The notes beneath the pieces are model-generated. The model saw only the letters and a program-made list of their open reading frames with translations, searched no databases and had not been told where the DNA came from. Of a DNA stretch of 64,000 nucleotides, positions 1 through 9,420 are shown piece after piece. Every line of letters starts with the position of its first letter. Within the stretch, counting starts at the first letter, position 1. The DNA is taken from contig NZ_CP032229.1 of NCBI RefSeq assembly GCF_004328625.1, positions 5,890,001-5,954,000 of the forward strand, in the 5' to 3' direction. Source of the DNA: Streptomyces seoulensis. Its GTDB lineage: Bacteria > Actinomycetota > Actinomycetes > Streptomycetales > Streptomycetaceae. The translations under genes were made by a program, and so were the position numbers.

Positions 1-931
1 GGTTCTCCAGCGCCGTGAACACCTCGTCGCGCACCGCCACGCACAACGCCCGGAAGCTGCGGTCCCCGCCGAGGTCCGCGCGCAGGGCCACCGTGTTGGC
101 CAGCAGTCCCACGGTCCGGTCGAAGCGTGCCTCGGACCGGCCGGCCGCGACCGTGCCGACCACCACGTCGTCGGTCCCCGTGTACCGGCCGAGCAGGATC
201 ACGTACGCGGCGAGCAGCACGCCGAACAGGGTGGTGTCCGACTCGGCCGCGAGGTCGCGCAGCCGGGCGACTGCATCGGCCGGCGGCGTGAAGACATGGC
301 TGCCGTCCGGTCCGTCGGGAGCCGAGGGGGGCGGAAAGGCCAGTGGTACCAGGTCGCCGCTCAGCCGGTCCCGCCAGTGGGCGCGTTGCCGGTCCGCTTC
401 CGGGCCCGTCAGGAACGCGGCCTGGGCGGCGGTGAACGCACGGTACGGCACTGCGGGCGGCGCTTGTTCGGCGAACAGTTCCTCCAGCAGCAGATCCACC
501 GACCAGCCGTCGCTCACGATGTGGTGCATGCACAGCAGCAGCCGCCAGGTGCGGGGACCGAGCCGCAGCAGCCGCACCCGGAACAGCGGGCCGGTCTCCA
601 GGTCGAAGGGACGGTCGCACTCGACGGCCGTCCACCGGCGCACCGCTTCCTCGGGGAGCGTCTCCCGCCCGGTCCCCGGCGGTTCGTCGTAGCGCCAGTC
701 GACGACGGCGGAGGCGTCGACGACCTGGGTCAGCCGGCCGTCGCGCAGCACGAACCGGGTGCGCAGCGCCTCATGACGGTCGACCAGGCGCTGGGCCGCG
801 TCGAGGAGATCGTCCGGGCGCGGGTCGCCGTGGAGCGTGCGGGCCACCGGGAGGTGGTGGACGGCCGAGGTGCCCGCCGCCGCTTCGACGAAGTACAGGC
901 GTTGCTGGGCGCTGGACGCCGGAAGTTCCAC
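1..931 (-). CDS. NRPS condensation domain protein (partial, runs off left edge)
   Basis: The reverse strand reads into a classical condensation (C) domain starting with residues ELPASSAQQRLYF and carrying an intact HHIVSDG catalytic motif (HHxxxDG) near position 520. C domains form the peptide bond between two carrier-bound aminoacyl groups. I chose the GTG at 931-929 because GGAG lies about seven bases upstream and the homology to C domains begins at once; it lies 11 bases downstream of the stop of the preceding gene, so it belongs to the same leftward operon. The reading frame is open to base 1, so further domains beyond the edge are unknown. Seen: motif and frame. Known: C-domain function. 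Inferred: it continues the assembly line that begins at 11072. Confidence 0.9.
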   Translation of the reverse strand, partial: MELPASSAQQRLYFVEAAAGTSAVHHLPVARTLHGDPRPDDLLDAAQRLVDRHEALRTRFVLRDGRLTQVVDASAVVDWRYDEPPGTGRETLPEEAVRRWTAVECDRPFDLETGPLFRVRLLRLGPRTWRLLLCMHHIVSDGWSVDLLLEELFAEQAPPAVPYRAFTAAQAAFLTGPEADRQRAHWRDRLSGDLVPLAFPPPSAPDGPDGSHVFTPPADAVARLRDLAAESDTTLFGVLLAAYVILLGRYTGTDDVVVGTVAAGRSEARFDRTVGLLANTVALRADLGGDRSFRALCVAVRDEVFTALEN

Positions 932-942
932 GGTGGTCTCCG

Positions 943-1668
943 CTAGTCGTCGGTCAGGGCGCCGTGCGCGGTCAGGAAGGAGGCGACGGCCCGGTAGGTG
1001 CGCGGATCGCGCAGCAGCTCCGCGCGGTCGCTGGGGATGCGGACGCCGTCGCCGGGCGTGTGCGCCGACAGGATTCGCAGGGTGGGTCCCGCCGGACGGG
1101 GCGGCGGTGTGTGGTGGGCGGCCAGCAGATGGGCCAGCCACCGCAGCGCGGCGTCCGTCATCGGCCCGGCGAGGTCCCGGACGTCCGCCGCGTCCGCCCC
1201 GTCGGCGCCCAGGGCGGTGCCCACATGGCCGGTCAGCCGGGCCCGCGCGGTCGTGAGGAAGGCGCCGGGGTCCGCGACACGTGCCGCAAGTTCCCGCAGC
1301 TCGGCGGGGCCGGGCAGCAGACCGAGCTGGGCCACGGTGTCCCGGTAGGCGGTGAGGACGGTGGCGGCGGTGACCGGTTCGGCGTCGAAGAGCACCAGGG
1401 GCACCCCGCGTCCCTCCTGCCCCACCCGGGCTGCGAGCGCGGCGGCCAGCGGTGCGGCGGCGCAGTAGGCCAGCACCGCTCCGGCCGGCCCCGTTGCGGG
1501 CAGCGCGGACAGATACCGGTCGGGTGTGACGGGCGGAGGCGGCCCCGCGAGCAGGTCACGCGTTCCGGGCAGGCCCAGCTCGCACACGCGGGCCTCCGGG
1601 CGCTCGCCGGGGTAGTCGAGGACCAGCAGCGTACGGGCCGGACCCGCCGCACCCGCCGTGCTCACCAC
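943..1668 (-). CDS. thioesterase-like alpha/beta-hydrolase protein, unusual nucleophile elbow
   Basis: A 241-residue protein starting at GTG overlapping the PKS stop (GTGGTGA); a second in-frame GTG at 1665 is equally possible. Its organisation resembles a type II or integrated thioesterase: an N-terminal TLLVLDYPGE strand, an elbow-like AYCAAAPLA where a thioesterase would have GxSxG, a VPLVLFDAEP strand, a variable lid, and a late LRILSAHTPGDG segment. The nucleophile position appears to be Cys with Ala in place of the elbow glycines, so activity is doubtful. It sits between the PKS and the truncated C protein, where a proofreading or chain-transfer role would fit. I recognise the general fold pattern but no exact family; alternative: a non-catalytic scaffold. 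Confidence 0.55.
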   Translation of the reverse strand: MVSTAGAAGPARTLLVLDYPGERPEARVCELGLPGTRDLLAGPPPPVTPDRYLSALPATGPAGAVLAYCAAAPLAAALAARVGQEGRGVPLVLFDAEPVTAATVLTAYRDTVAQLGLLPGPAELRELAARVADPGAFLTTARARLTGHVGTALGADGADAADVRDLAGPMTDAALRWLAHLLAAHHTPPPRPAGPTLRILSAHTPGDGVRIPSDRAELLRDPRTYRAVASFLTAHGALTDD

Positions 1669-4334
1669 GGGAACCTCTGGCGGGCGAAGGGGTGGCCGGG
1701 CAGCTGCGCCCGGGGTCCCGGGCCGGTCAGCGCGGCCCAGTCCAGCGCGGCGCCGCGCCGGTACAGTGCGGCGAGCCCGGCCGGTCCCCACAGGTACCAG
1801 GCACTGTCCGGCAGCACCCGGCGGCCGAAGTCCCGGAGCACGAAGGCCGGCGCGATCTCCGTGAAGTCCCGGACGCCCGTGCCGCGCAGGGTCCGCAGCG
1901 CGGGGTCGAACAGCACCGGATAGCGGACCTGTCGCGCCAGACAGTCGGGCTCGGGGACCGTTCCGGCGGGGAGGAGCTCGTCGTCGGAGGCCGAGGCCCA
2001 CGGCACCCGTAGCGGCTGCCAGCCGAGGTCACGGGCGTGCCCGGCGAGGCGGTCCAAGACCGGCTCCATGAGGTGGGAGTGGTACGCGGTCGTCATCGGC
2101 AGCCGCCGCCAGGGCACCGCGTGCCGGTCGAGCCAGGACTCCGCCCGGTCCATCAGCACCTCCGGACCGGACAGCGTGTGCGAGGTGGGCGCGTTGTGGG
2201 CGGCGAGGTCCGCTCCGGTCGCGGCCGCCGCGTCGAGCGCCACGTCCAGAGGCGCGCTGACCGCCAGCATCCGGCCCGGTGCGGTGGACCCGGTCAGCTC
2301 CTCGCGCGCCAGGACGAACCGGACCGCGTCGGACAGCGCGAGGGCGCCGGCCGTGCACAGCGCGGCCAGTTCGCCGAGGCTGTGTCCGACGACGGCCGAC
2401 GGCCGTATCCCGGCCGACTCCCACAGCCGGGCGAGCGCCACCTGGAACACCAGCTGAGCCGCCTGGGGACGGTCCAGAACCTCGCCGAACGGCTCGACGA
2501 CGCTCCGGAACACGGGCTCGTCCCGGTACGCCTCGAAGTCCACCGCACCCGCGCCCTGGCCCCGGAACGCGAAGGCCGGCGGGCCGAGCGGCGGCTCCTC
2601 GGGGGGCGGTTCGCCGAGCGCGGTGTCCAGGGCGTCGGCCACCTCGTGGGCGGTCCGCCCGGACACGGCCAGCCGGGCGGACGAGCGGCGCGGCCCGCTG
2701 TGCAGACGGCGCGCGACATCGCCCACGGGCAGGTCACCGTGGTCCCGCAGCCAGTCGCGGAGCTGCCCGGCCCGCCGCCGCAGCGACGCCGGGTCGGGAG
2801 CGGCCAGCGGCACGAGCACCGCCCGGCCCGGGTCCGGCACTGCCCCCCGGGCGGGGGGTTCCTCCAGGACCACGTGCGCGTTGGTGCCGCCGAACCCCAG
2901 GGCGCTGACACCGGCTCTGCGCGGACCGGACCCCGACGGCCAGTCCGACCGTTCGGTGACGGGGAAGAAAGGGCTCTTTGACCACGCCAGGCGCGGGTCG
3001 GGGGCCGTCGTGTTCACCGTCGGCACCAGCTCGCCTTGCCGCAGCATCAGCACCGTCTTGATCAGGCCCGCCATGCCCGCGCAGGTGTCGAGATGTCCGA
3101 CCGACGGTTTGACCGAGCCGAGCCCCGTGCGCCCGGCGGGCCCCGGGCCACCGGCCAGCGCCTCGGTCAGGGCCCGGAACTCGATCGGGTCACCGACCTC
3201 GGTACCGGTGCCGTGCGCCTCCAGGTAGCCGATCGTGTGCGGCTCGGCCCCGGCCCGTTCCAGGGCGTGCCGGACCGCCGACGCGTGCCCGCGCACGGAC
3301 GGAGCCGTGAACCCGGCCTTGGCCCGCCCGTCGTTGTTGACCGCCGAACCCAGGATCACCGCGTGCACGGTGTCGCCGTCGGCCAGCGCCCGTTCCAGGG
3401 GCTTGAGCAGGACCGCGGCCACACCGTCCCCGCCCACGGTGCCGTCGGCGGCGGCGTCGAAGGCACGCACGACCCCGCTGGGGGACAGGATGTACTCCGG
3501 GTCGGCGGGGCCCTCGGGCGCGGGTGTACGGCGGACGGCGGCGGCACCCGCGAGCGCGAGGTCGGCGTCGCCCGTCAGCAGCGCCTGGACCGCCAGGTGC
3601 ACCGCGACCAGCGAGGTGGAGCAGGCGCTCTGCACATTCACCGCCGGACCGGTCAGGCCGAGCTGCCAGGCGACGCGGGTGGCCAGGAAGTCCGCCTGGC
3701 AGCCGATGAGTTCGGCGATCGCCTCGACCGGGTCGCCGGACGTCCCGGCGCGCAGGAAGTACGGCGGCTGCGGACCGTACAGGTTCATCCCGGCGCCGGC
3801 GAAGACACCGATCCGTACGCCGTCGTCCGGGTCGGTGTACCCGCCGTCCTCCAGCGCGTGGTGACAGCTCTCCAGCAGCAGCCGGTGCGCGGGGTCCGTG
3901 CGCTCCGCCTCCTTGGGGCTCACTCCGAAGAAAGCCGCGTCGAAGGCGTCCGCGTCGGCCAGCGGCTCGCCGACCGAGCAGACCCCGGCCCGCAGGTTCC
4001 GCCAGAACGTGTCGACGTCCGGTGCGCCGGGGAAACGGGCGGCCATGCCGATGACGGCCACCCGCCGGTCCGCTCCTCCGGCCTTGAGCGGGCGCGGCCC
4101 CGGCGCCGTACGGGCATCGCCGTCCAGGTAGCGGGCCAGCGCGGTCACCGTGTAGTGCTCGGTCAGTGCGGCGGCGGGCACGGACCGGCCGAACTCCTTC
4201 TCCAGCCGCACCCGGAGCCGGGCGCCGAGCAGGGAGGTCAGACCCAGCTCGCGGAAGGGCACGTCCGGGGCGACCGGAACACCCCCCAGCAGACCGGCCA
4301 CGGTCGCGGCGACCCGCTCCTCGGTGCCGTTCAC
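1662..4334 (-). CDS. Polyketide synthase, ACP-KS-AT
   Basis: An 890-residue type I PKS protein translated from GTG (overlap GTGA with the upstream NRPS stop). Domains in order: carrier protein (GLTSLL, Ser34), ketosynthase about 90-520 with the Cys237 in SACSTS, His373 in EAHGTGT and His413 in KPSVGH, and acyltransferase about 585-880 with GHSLGE (Ser651). The AT specificity region reads TAYH, closer to the malonyl-type HAFH than to the methylmalonyl YASH. The protein ends right after the AT with no ketoreductase, dehydratase or C-terminal ACP, so the extended chain must sit on a carrier elsewhere. Because the upstream NRPS ends in a T domain, two carriers lie back to back. Seen: domains and residues. 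Inferred: one malonyl extension of an aminoacyl chain. Confidence 0.92.
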   Translation of the reverse strand: MNGTEERVAATVAGLLGGVPVAPDVPFRELGLTSLLGARLRVRLEKEFGRSVPAAALTEHYTVTALARYLDGDARTAPGPRPLKAGGADRRVAVIGMAARFPGAPDVDTFWRNLRAGVCSVGEPLADADAFDAAFFGVSPKEAERTDPAHRLLLESCHHALEDGGYTDPDDGVRIGVFAGAGMNLYGPQPPYFLRAGTSGDPVEAIAELIGCQADFLATRVAWQLGLTGPAVNVQSACSTSLVAVHLAVQALLTGDADLALAGAAAVRRTPAPEGPADPEYILSPSGVVRAFDAAADGTVGGDGVAAVLLKPLERALADGDTVHAVILGSAVNNDGRAKAGFTAPSVRGHASAVRHALERAGAEPHTIGYLEAHGTGTEVGDPIEFRALTEALAGGPGPAGRTGLGSVKPSVGHLDTCAGMAGLIKTVLMLRQGELVPTVNTTAPDPRLAWSKSPFFPVTERSDWPSGSGPRRAGVSALGFGGTNAHVVLEEPPARGAVPDPGRAVLVPLAAPDPASLRRRAGQLRDWLRDHGDLPVGDVARRLHSGPRRSSARLAVSGRTAHEVADALDTALGEPPPEEPPLGPPAFAFRGQGAGAVDFEAYRDEPVFRSVVEPFGEVLDRPQAAQLVFQVALARLWESAGIRPSAVVGHSLGELAALCTAGALALSDAVRFVLAREELTGSTAPGRMLAVSAPLDVALDAAAATGADLAAHNAPTSHTLSGPEVLMDRAESWLDRHAVPWRRLPMTTAYHSHLMEPVLDRLAGHARDLGWQPLRVPWASASDDELLPAGTVPEPDCLARQVRYPVLFDPALRTLRGTGVRDFTEIAPAFVLRDFGRRVLPDSAWYLWGPAGLAALYRRGAALDWAALTGPGPRAQLPGHPFARQRFPW

Positions 4335-7300
4335 CGGGCACCCGCGAAGCGTCCGGCGAGGGCGCGGATCGTGGGGGCCTTGAGGAACTCGGCCATCGGG
4401 ACCCGACGGCCTGTCTCGCCCCGGATGCGTTCCAGCATGCGTACGGCGTTCAGCGAGTTGCCGCCCACCTGGAAGAACGACACCTCCACGGGCAGGTCCT
4501 CCGCCCCCAGCTCCAGGCACCACAACCGGTGCACCCGCTCCTCCTCCGCGGTGGCCGGCGGACTGCCCGCCGGCACGGTCGCGGTGCCCCGCGAGCCGCG
4601 CAGCAGGGTCCGGTCCAGCTTGCCGTTGGCACCTACGGGGAGCCGGTTCACGGCGAACCAGGCGGCCGGGACGAGATGCCCTGGCAGCGACGCGGCCAGC
4701 TCCGCCCGCAGCACCGCCCCCCAGTCGTCCAGCGGTCCGGCCAGCACCACATGGGCCACCAGCCTCGGCTCCGGCTCGTGCTCCACGAGGACCGCTGCCT
4801 CCGCCACCTGGGGCAGCGCGTTCAGGGCTGCCTCCGCCTCGCCGGGTTCCACCCGGAAGCCACGGATCTTGACCTGGTCGTCGGTGCGGCCGACATGGTC
4901 GAGCGTGCCGTGCCGGTTCCAGCGGACCAGGTCGCCGGTGCGGAACCAGCGCCGGGTCCCGTCCGTGACGAAACGGCGCGCGGTCAGCTCCGGGTCGCCC
5001 GGGTAACCGTCGGTCACCTGCGCCCCGCCGACCAGCAGTTCGCCGACCACGCCCGGTGGTACCGGCCGGCCGTGCCGGTCCTCGACCCGTACCGAGACAC
5101 CGGTGACGGGGTGTCCGATCGGCGGATGGGGTCCGTCCGAGGGGGACACCTGGTGCTCGGTGACGATGACCGAGGTCTCGGTCGGCCCGTACTGGTTGAA
5201 CAGGAGGGTCTGCGGCTGCGCCGCCAGGAACCGGGTGAGCGCGCCCGCCATGCGCAGGGGCTCGCCCGCGCAGAAGACCTCCCGCAGCGAGGGCATCGGT
5301 CCGGCGCCCCCGAGGAGCGCCGCGAGCGGTGTGGCGGGCATGCACAGGCGCTGGACCTCGTGCCGGCGCACGATCTCGCCCACCGTCGCCGGGTCGAGGC
5401 GGTCGGCGTCGTCGAGGAGGACCAGTTCGGCCCCGCCGGCGAGCGTGCCGAAGATCTCCTGCACGCTGACGTCGAACCCCGGTGAGGTCCACTGGAGCGT
5501 GCGCAGTGGTGCGTGCGCCCGCGACTGCCAGCGCAGCAGGGCGACCGGTCCCCGGTGCGGCACCGACACCGCCCGTGCGCCACCGGTGGTGCCCGAGGTG
5601 AACATGACGTAGGCGGTCGCACCGGGGTCGCCGGGTACCCCCGGCGAGGTGACCGGGAGATCCGGGTCCGCGTACGGGTCCGTCAGGGTGAGCACGGACC
5701 CGCTGTCCCGTGCCATCGCGGCGCGTCGCGCCTCGGGCAGCGCCGGATCGACGGGGACGTACGCGGCTCCGCACTTGAGGACAGCCAGCAGTGCGGTGAC
5801 GAGACCGGGCCCGCGCGGCAGGACCAGTGCCACGGCGCTGCCCGGTGTCACCCCCTCGCCGATCAGCCGGTGGGCCAGCCGGTTGGCCGCGGCGTCCAGC
5901 TCCGCGTAGCGCGTCGTGCCGTGCGGCCCCGACAGCGCGATGGCGTCCGGTGCGGCGGCCGCGGCCCGCTCGAACAGCTCGTGCAGACAGCCGGGCCCGG
6001 CCTCCGCCGTGTCTGTCGTGTCCGGACCGTCCCCGGCCGTCGAGCCGTCGTGCAGGGCGACGAAACGGGCGTCCGGTTCGCTGAGCCCGACCAGCCGCGA
6101 CAGCGGGCCCGCCGAGTCGGCCAGCCCGCGCCGGAGCAGGTCCTCGGTGTAGCCCAGCAGCCTGGTGACCGTCTCCGCCTCGAACAGGGCCGCGTCGTAC
6201 TCCACCGTGCAGCTCAGGCCGTCCGGCCGGGCCGTGAAGTAGAGGGTCAGGTCGAACGGCGCCTGCTCGCGGGGTACGTGGAGGAGGCGCGCGGACAGGC
6301 CCGTACCGCCGAGGTCCGTACCCGGTTCGTCCTCGTACTCCACCAGCACGGTGAACAGCGGATTGGCGCCCGGCACCCGCTCCGGGTCGACCGCCTCCAC
6401 CACCGCGTCCAGCGGTACGTCCCGGTGCTCCAGCGCGTCCATGACCGTCCCGCGCACCCGCCGCACGAGCCCGGCGAAGGACGGGTCTCCCGCCAGGTCC
6501 AGACGCAGCGCCAGGGTCTCCACGAACATACCGATCCGGTCCTCGGTGCCCGGCGGCCGGTGCGAGACCGCCGTGCCCAGCACCACGTCCTCGCTGTCCC
6601 CGAACCGGCCGAGCACGGAGGCGACCGCGCTCAGCACCGTGGTGAACGCGGTGGCCCCCACCGAGCGGCCGAAGGCGCGCACCCGCCGGGCGAGGGCGCC
6701 GTCGAAGTCGTACGTCAGCGTGGCGCCGGCCGTCGGCCGTGCCGCGTCGCGCGGCCGGTCCACGGGAAGGCGCAGCACCGGTGCCCCGTCCAGCAGCCGC
6801 CTCCAGAACTCCAGTCCGGAGCCGTCCTCCGGTTCCGGCACCGCCAGGGCGGGCAGCGGGGCCGGCGCAGGGGTCTCGCCCCGCAGGCCGGCCGCGAGAT
6901 CGCGGAGGAAGACCGTGGTCGACCCGGCGTCGAAGACACTGTGGTGCGCCACCAGGTACAGCAGATGACGGTCCGGCCCGAGCCGGCCCAGTGCCACCCG
7001 CCACAGCGGGCCCGTCGCCAGGTCGAAGGGCGCCAGGCCGTGGGCCCGGTGCAGCCGGTCCACCGCCTCTTCTTCCGTGCATCCGGTCAGATCGGTGACC
7101 GGGCAGTCCGGGACGAACGGCGCTCCCACCACCTGCCGCAGGACGCCGTCCTCCTCCCGGAAGGCCGTGCGCAGGGCGTCGTGGCGTTCCGTCACCGAGG
7201 CCAGGGCCGAGCGGAACGCGTCCCGGTCGAGCGGTCCCTCCAGCAGTACGGCCTTGGGCTCGTTGTGGACGGCGCGCTCCGGGTCCATCCGGTCCAGCAG

Positions 7301-8650
7301 CCACATCCGGCGCTGCTGCGGGGTCGCGGGCGCGGCCTCGGGGGCACGCGCCTCGTCCTTGAGCGCCGCCAGGTGAGGGAGCCCGGCCAGCATGTCGGCG
7401 GCCGGAAGGCCGAAGTCCACGAAGCAGCCGACCTCGTCCGCCCCGGCCCGCAACAGCGCGTCCAGTACCGGCCGCACGTCCTGGGGGGTGCCGATGAGGG
7501 CGCGGGTCGCGCAGTAGCGGTCGTAGGCGCGTTCCAGCAGGAACTCGACGTCGTCGGCCGGGGTACGGGCGAGGTCGACCTCGACGCCGAGGCTGCGTAC
7601 CGCGTTGTCGAACAGGGAGAGCGAGGACCGCAGATACGCCTTGAACGGCTCGTAGGCGTCCTGCCGTGCCCGCTCACCGTCTTCCCGCAGGTAGGTGTGG
7701 ACGAGGACCGTGACCCGGCCCTCCTCCGGGGCCAGCCCGCACTCCGCGCGGGTGCGCCGGTACAGGGCGATGTTGGACGCCAGGTCCTCGACGTCCTGCT
7801 GCATCAGGTTGGTCACCACGCCCACGTCCTCCCGCGCCGCCCGCTCCCAGCTCGCCGGACTGGACAGGACGGCCACGGACAGCGGCAGCCGGGGCTGCAC
7901 GGGCGCCGGGTAGAGCGTCACGTCGACGGGGTCGCCCTCGCCCGACACACCCGAGTGCGGTTCCCCCGACCACAGCCGGCGTACTTCGTCCAGGCGCGTG
8001 TACATCAGCTCGCGCCGGTCCTCGAAGTGCTCGGGTGCCAGGACGAAGTCACCGGAGTGCCAGCCGGACGCCACGCACAGCCCGGCCCGGCCGCCGGAGA
8101 GGTTGTCGACCATCGCCCACTCCTCGGCCACCCGGACCGGGTGGTGCAGGGGGAGCACCACCGACCCGGCGTGCAGCCGGATGCCGCTGGTGCGCGCGGC
8201 GAGCGCGGCGGCCAGTACGGCCGGGTTGGGGAACAGCCCGCCGAAGGAGTGGAAGTGGCGCTCGGGCATCCACAGCGCGTGGAAGTCGTTGCGGTCGCCG
8301 AACTCCGCGGCGGCCAGCAGCGTCTCGTACTGCGCCGGACCGTCTCCGTGCGGGTAGTCGCCGAAGAAGTAGAGGCTGAAGTCGACGGTTCCGGCCGACG
8401 GCGCGGCCGCCGTGGCCGCGGGGCTCCCGGTGAGCCGGGCGGTCATCGTACGGACGGTCAGCTCGTCCTCGAACAGCGCGCGGACCGGCAGCCGCACGCC
8501 GAACCGGTCGTCGACCTTGCGGGTCAGGGCGAGCAGCACCAGTGATTCACCGCCCAGCGCGACCAGCGGCCGGTCCGGGTCGACGGCGTCCGCCGGCAGT
8601 CCGAACACCTCGGCGACCAGGGCGCGCACGGTGTGGAGCGTCGCGTTCAC
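4331..8650 (-). CDS. NRPS, T-monooxygenase-C-A-T
   Basis: A 1439-residue protein from GTG (GTGA overlap with the methyltransferase gene). Domains: carrier (GGESL, Ser36), luciferase-like flavin monooxygenase about 90-425 of the type embedded in natural-product megasynthases (FSLYFFGDYP, ALWMPERHF, VASGWHSG), condensation about 445-865 with HHSVFDA (the final Gly of HHxxxDG is Ala), adenylation about 890-1385 (FTSGTTG, NQYGPTE, YG-type core and VGANGKLDR) and a terminal carrier (VGGNSLN). By eye against GrsA the A-domain pocket reads DVQCFAQVI plus Lys, partly like proline codes (DVQxxAxVV). The monooxygenase presumably oxygenates the chain held on the first carrier. Seen: domain order. Known: family chemistry. 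Substrate assignment is tentative. Confidence 0.92.
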   Translation of the reverse strand: MNATLHTVRALVAEVFGLPADAVDPDRPLVALGGESLVLLALTRKVDDRFGVRLPVRALFEDELTVRTMTARLTGSPAATAAAPSAGTVDFSLYFFGDYPHGDGPAQYETLLAAAEFGDRNDFHALWMPERHFHSFGGLFPNPAVLAAALAARTSGIRLHAGSVVLPLHHPVRVAEEWAMVDNLSGGRAGLCVASGWHSGDFVLAPEHFEDRRELMYTRLDEVRRLWSGEPHSGVSGEGDPVDVTLYPAPVQPRLPLSVAVLSSPASWERAAREDVGVVTNLMQQDVEDLASNIALYRRTRAECGLAPEEGRVTVLVHTYLREDGERARQDAYEPFKAYLRSSLSLFDNAVRSLGVEVDLARTPADDVEFLLERAYDRYCATRALIGTPQDVRPVLDALLRAGADEVGCFVDFGLPAADMLAGLPHLAALKDEARAPEAAPATPQQRRMWLLDRMDPERAVHNEPKAVLLEGPLDRDAFRSALASVTERHDALRTAFREEDGVLRQVVGAPFVPDCPVTDLTGCTEEEAVDRLHRAHGLAPFDLATGPLWRVALGRLGPDRHLLYLVAHHSVFDAGSTTVFLRDLAAGLRGETPAPAPLPALAVPEPEDGSGLEFWRRLLDGAPVLRLPVDRPRDAARPTAGATLTYDFDGALARRVRAFGRSVGATAFTTVLSAVASVLGRFGDSEDVVLGTAVSHRPPGTEDRIGMFVETLALRLDLAGDPSFAGLVRRVRGTVMDALEHRDVPLDAVVEAVDPERVPGANPLFTVLVEYEDEPGTDLGGTGLSARLLHVPREQAPFDLTLYFTARPDGLSCTVEYDAALFEAETVTRLLGYTEDLLRRGLADSAGPLSRLVGLSEPDARFVALHDGSTAGDGPDTTDTAEAGPGCLHELFERAAAAAPDAIALSGPHGTTRYAELDAAANRLAHRLIGEGVTPGSAVALVLPRGPGLVTALLAVLKCGAAYVPVDPALPEARRAAMARDSGSVLTLTDPYADPDLPVTSPGVPGDPGATAYVMFTSGTTGGARAVSVPHRGPVALLRWQSRAHAPLRTLQWTSPGFDVSVQEIFGTLAGGAELVLLDDADRLDPATVGEIVRRHEVQRLCMPATPLAALLGGAGPMPSLREVFCAGEPLRMAGALTRFLAAQPQTLLFNQYGPTETSVIVTEHQVSPSDGPHPPIGHPVTGVSVRVEDRHGRPVPPGVVGELLVGGAQVTDGYPGDPELTARRFVTDGTRRWFRTGDLVRWNRHGTLDHVGRTDDQVKIRGFRVEPGEAEAALNALPQVAEAAVLVEHEPEPRLVAHVVLAGPLDDWGAVLRAELAASLPGHLVPAAWFAVNRLPVGANGKLDRTLLRGSRGTATVPAGSPPATAEEERVHRLWCLELGAEDLPVEVSFFQVGGNSLNAVRMLERIRGETGRRVPMAEFLKAPTIRALAGRFAGAR

Positions 8651-9420
8651 GGGGTGGTCCCTTCCTGGGGCGTCAGGCGCCAGAAGGCACCCAGCCCGTC
8701 GATGTCCTCGATCTCCTCGGTCACCCCGTTGCGCTCCCGCCAGTCGTGCACGGCGTCCCGGCAGGCCGGGATGTGGTAGTCGTCGACGATGACGAATCCG
8801 CCCGGGGACACCCGGGGGTGGAGGAGGTCGAGGGTCTGCACCGTGGAGGTGTAGAGGTCGCTGTCGAGCCGGAGCACCGCCAGCCGGCCGATGGGCGCGG
8901 ACGGGAGCGTCTCGTGGAACCAGCCCGGCAGGAAGACCACCTGGTCGTCGAGCAGACCGTAGCGCTCGAAGTTCCCCCGCACGGTGGCCAGGTCCACGGC
9001 GATGACGTCGTTGTGGGTGTGGGCGGCGAGCGCGTGGTCGGCCGGGTGGCTGTCCCCGTCCGGCACCGGCATGCCCTGGAAGGAGTCGGCGACCCACACC
9101 CGGCGGTCCGTCACACCGTGCGCGCGCAGCACCGCCCGCATGAAGATGCACGCGCCGCCCCGCCAGACGCCCGTCTCGATCAGGTCGCCCGGCACGCCGT
9201 CCGCCAGCGCGCTCTCCACGCAGAACTGCAGGTTGTCCAGCCGCCGCCGGCCGATCATCGTGTGTGCCTGACTGGGCCAGTCCACGCCCAGCCTGCGGTT
9301 GAGCGGCTCGTAGACGGCCGAGGGCGCCCAGTCGGCCGGGATCGGCGGGTCCTCGTAGATGGTGTTGGACAGGACGTCCTTCATCAGGTCCAGGTACAGG
9401 TCCAGCGTCGGCGTGCTCAT
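8647..9420 (-). CDS. TylF/MycF-family O-methyltransferase
   Basis: A 257-residue SAM-dependent methyltransferase of the macrocin-O-methyltransferase family. Diagnostic segments are LIETGVWRGG (SAM loop), VADSFQGMP, LRLDSDLYTST and VIVDDYHIP (metal and substrate region). Family members methylate hydroxyl groups of sugars or other small scaffolds with a divalent metal. ATG start overlaps the stop of the A-T gene (ATGA) and its stop overlaps the next GTG, so it is translationally coupled on both sides. Its place next to the NRPS that contains a monooxygenase domain suggests it may cap the new hydroxyl as a methoxy group; that link is inference. Confidence 0.9.
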   Translation of the reverse strand: MSTPTLDLYLDLMKDVLSNTIYEDPPIPADWAPSAVYEPLNRRLGVDWPSQAHTMIGRRRLDNLQFCVESALADGVPGDLIETGVWRGGACIFMRAVLRAHGVTDRRVWVADSFQGMPVPDGDSHPADHALAAHTHNDVIAVDLATVRGNFERYGLLDDQVVFLPGWFHETLPSAPIGRLAVLRLDSDLYTSTVQTLDLLHPRVSPGGFVIVDDYHIPACRDAVHDWRERNGVTEEIEDIDGLGAFWRLTPQEGTTP

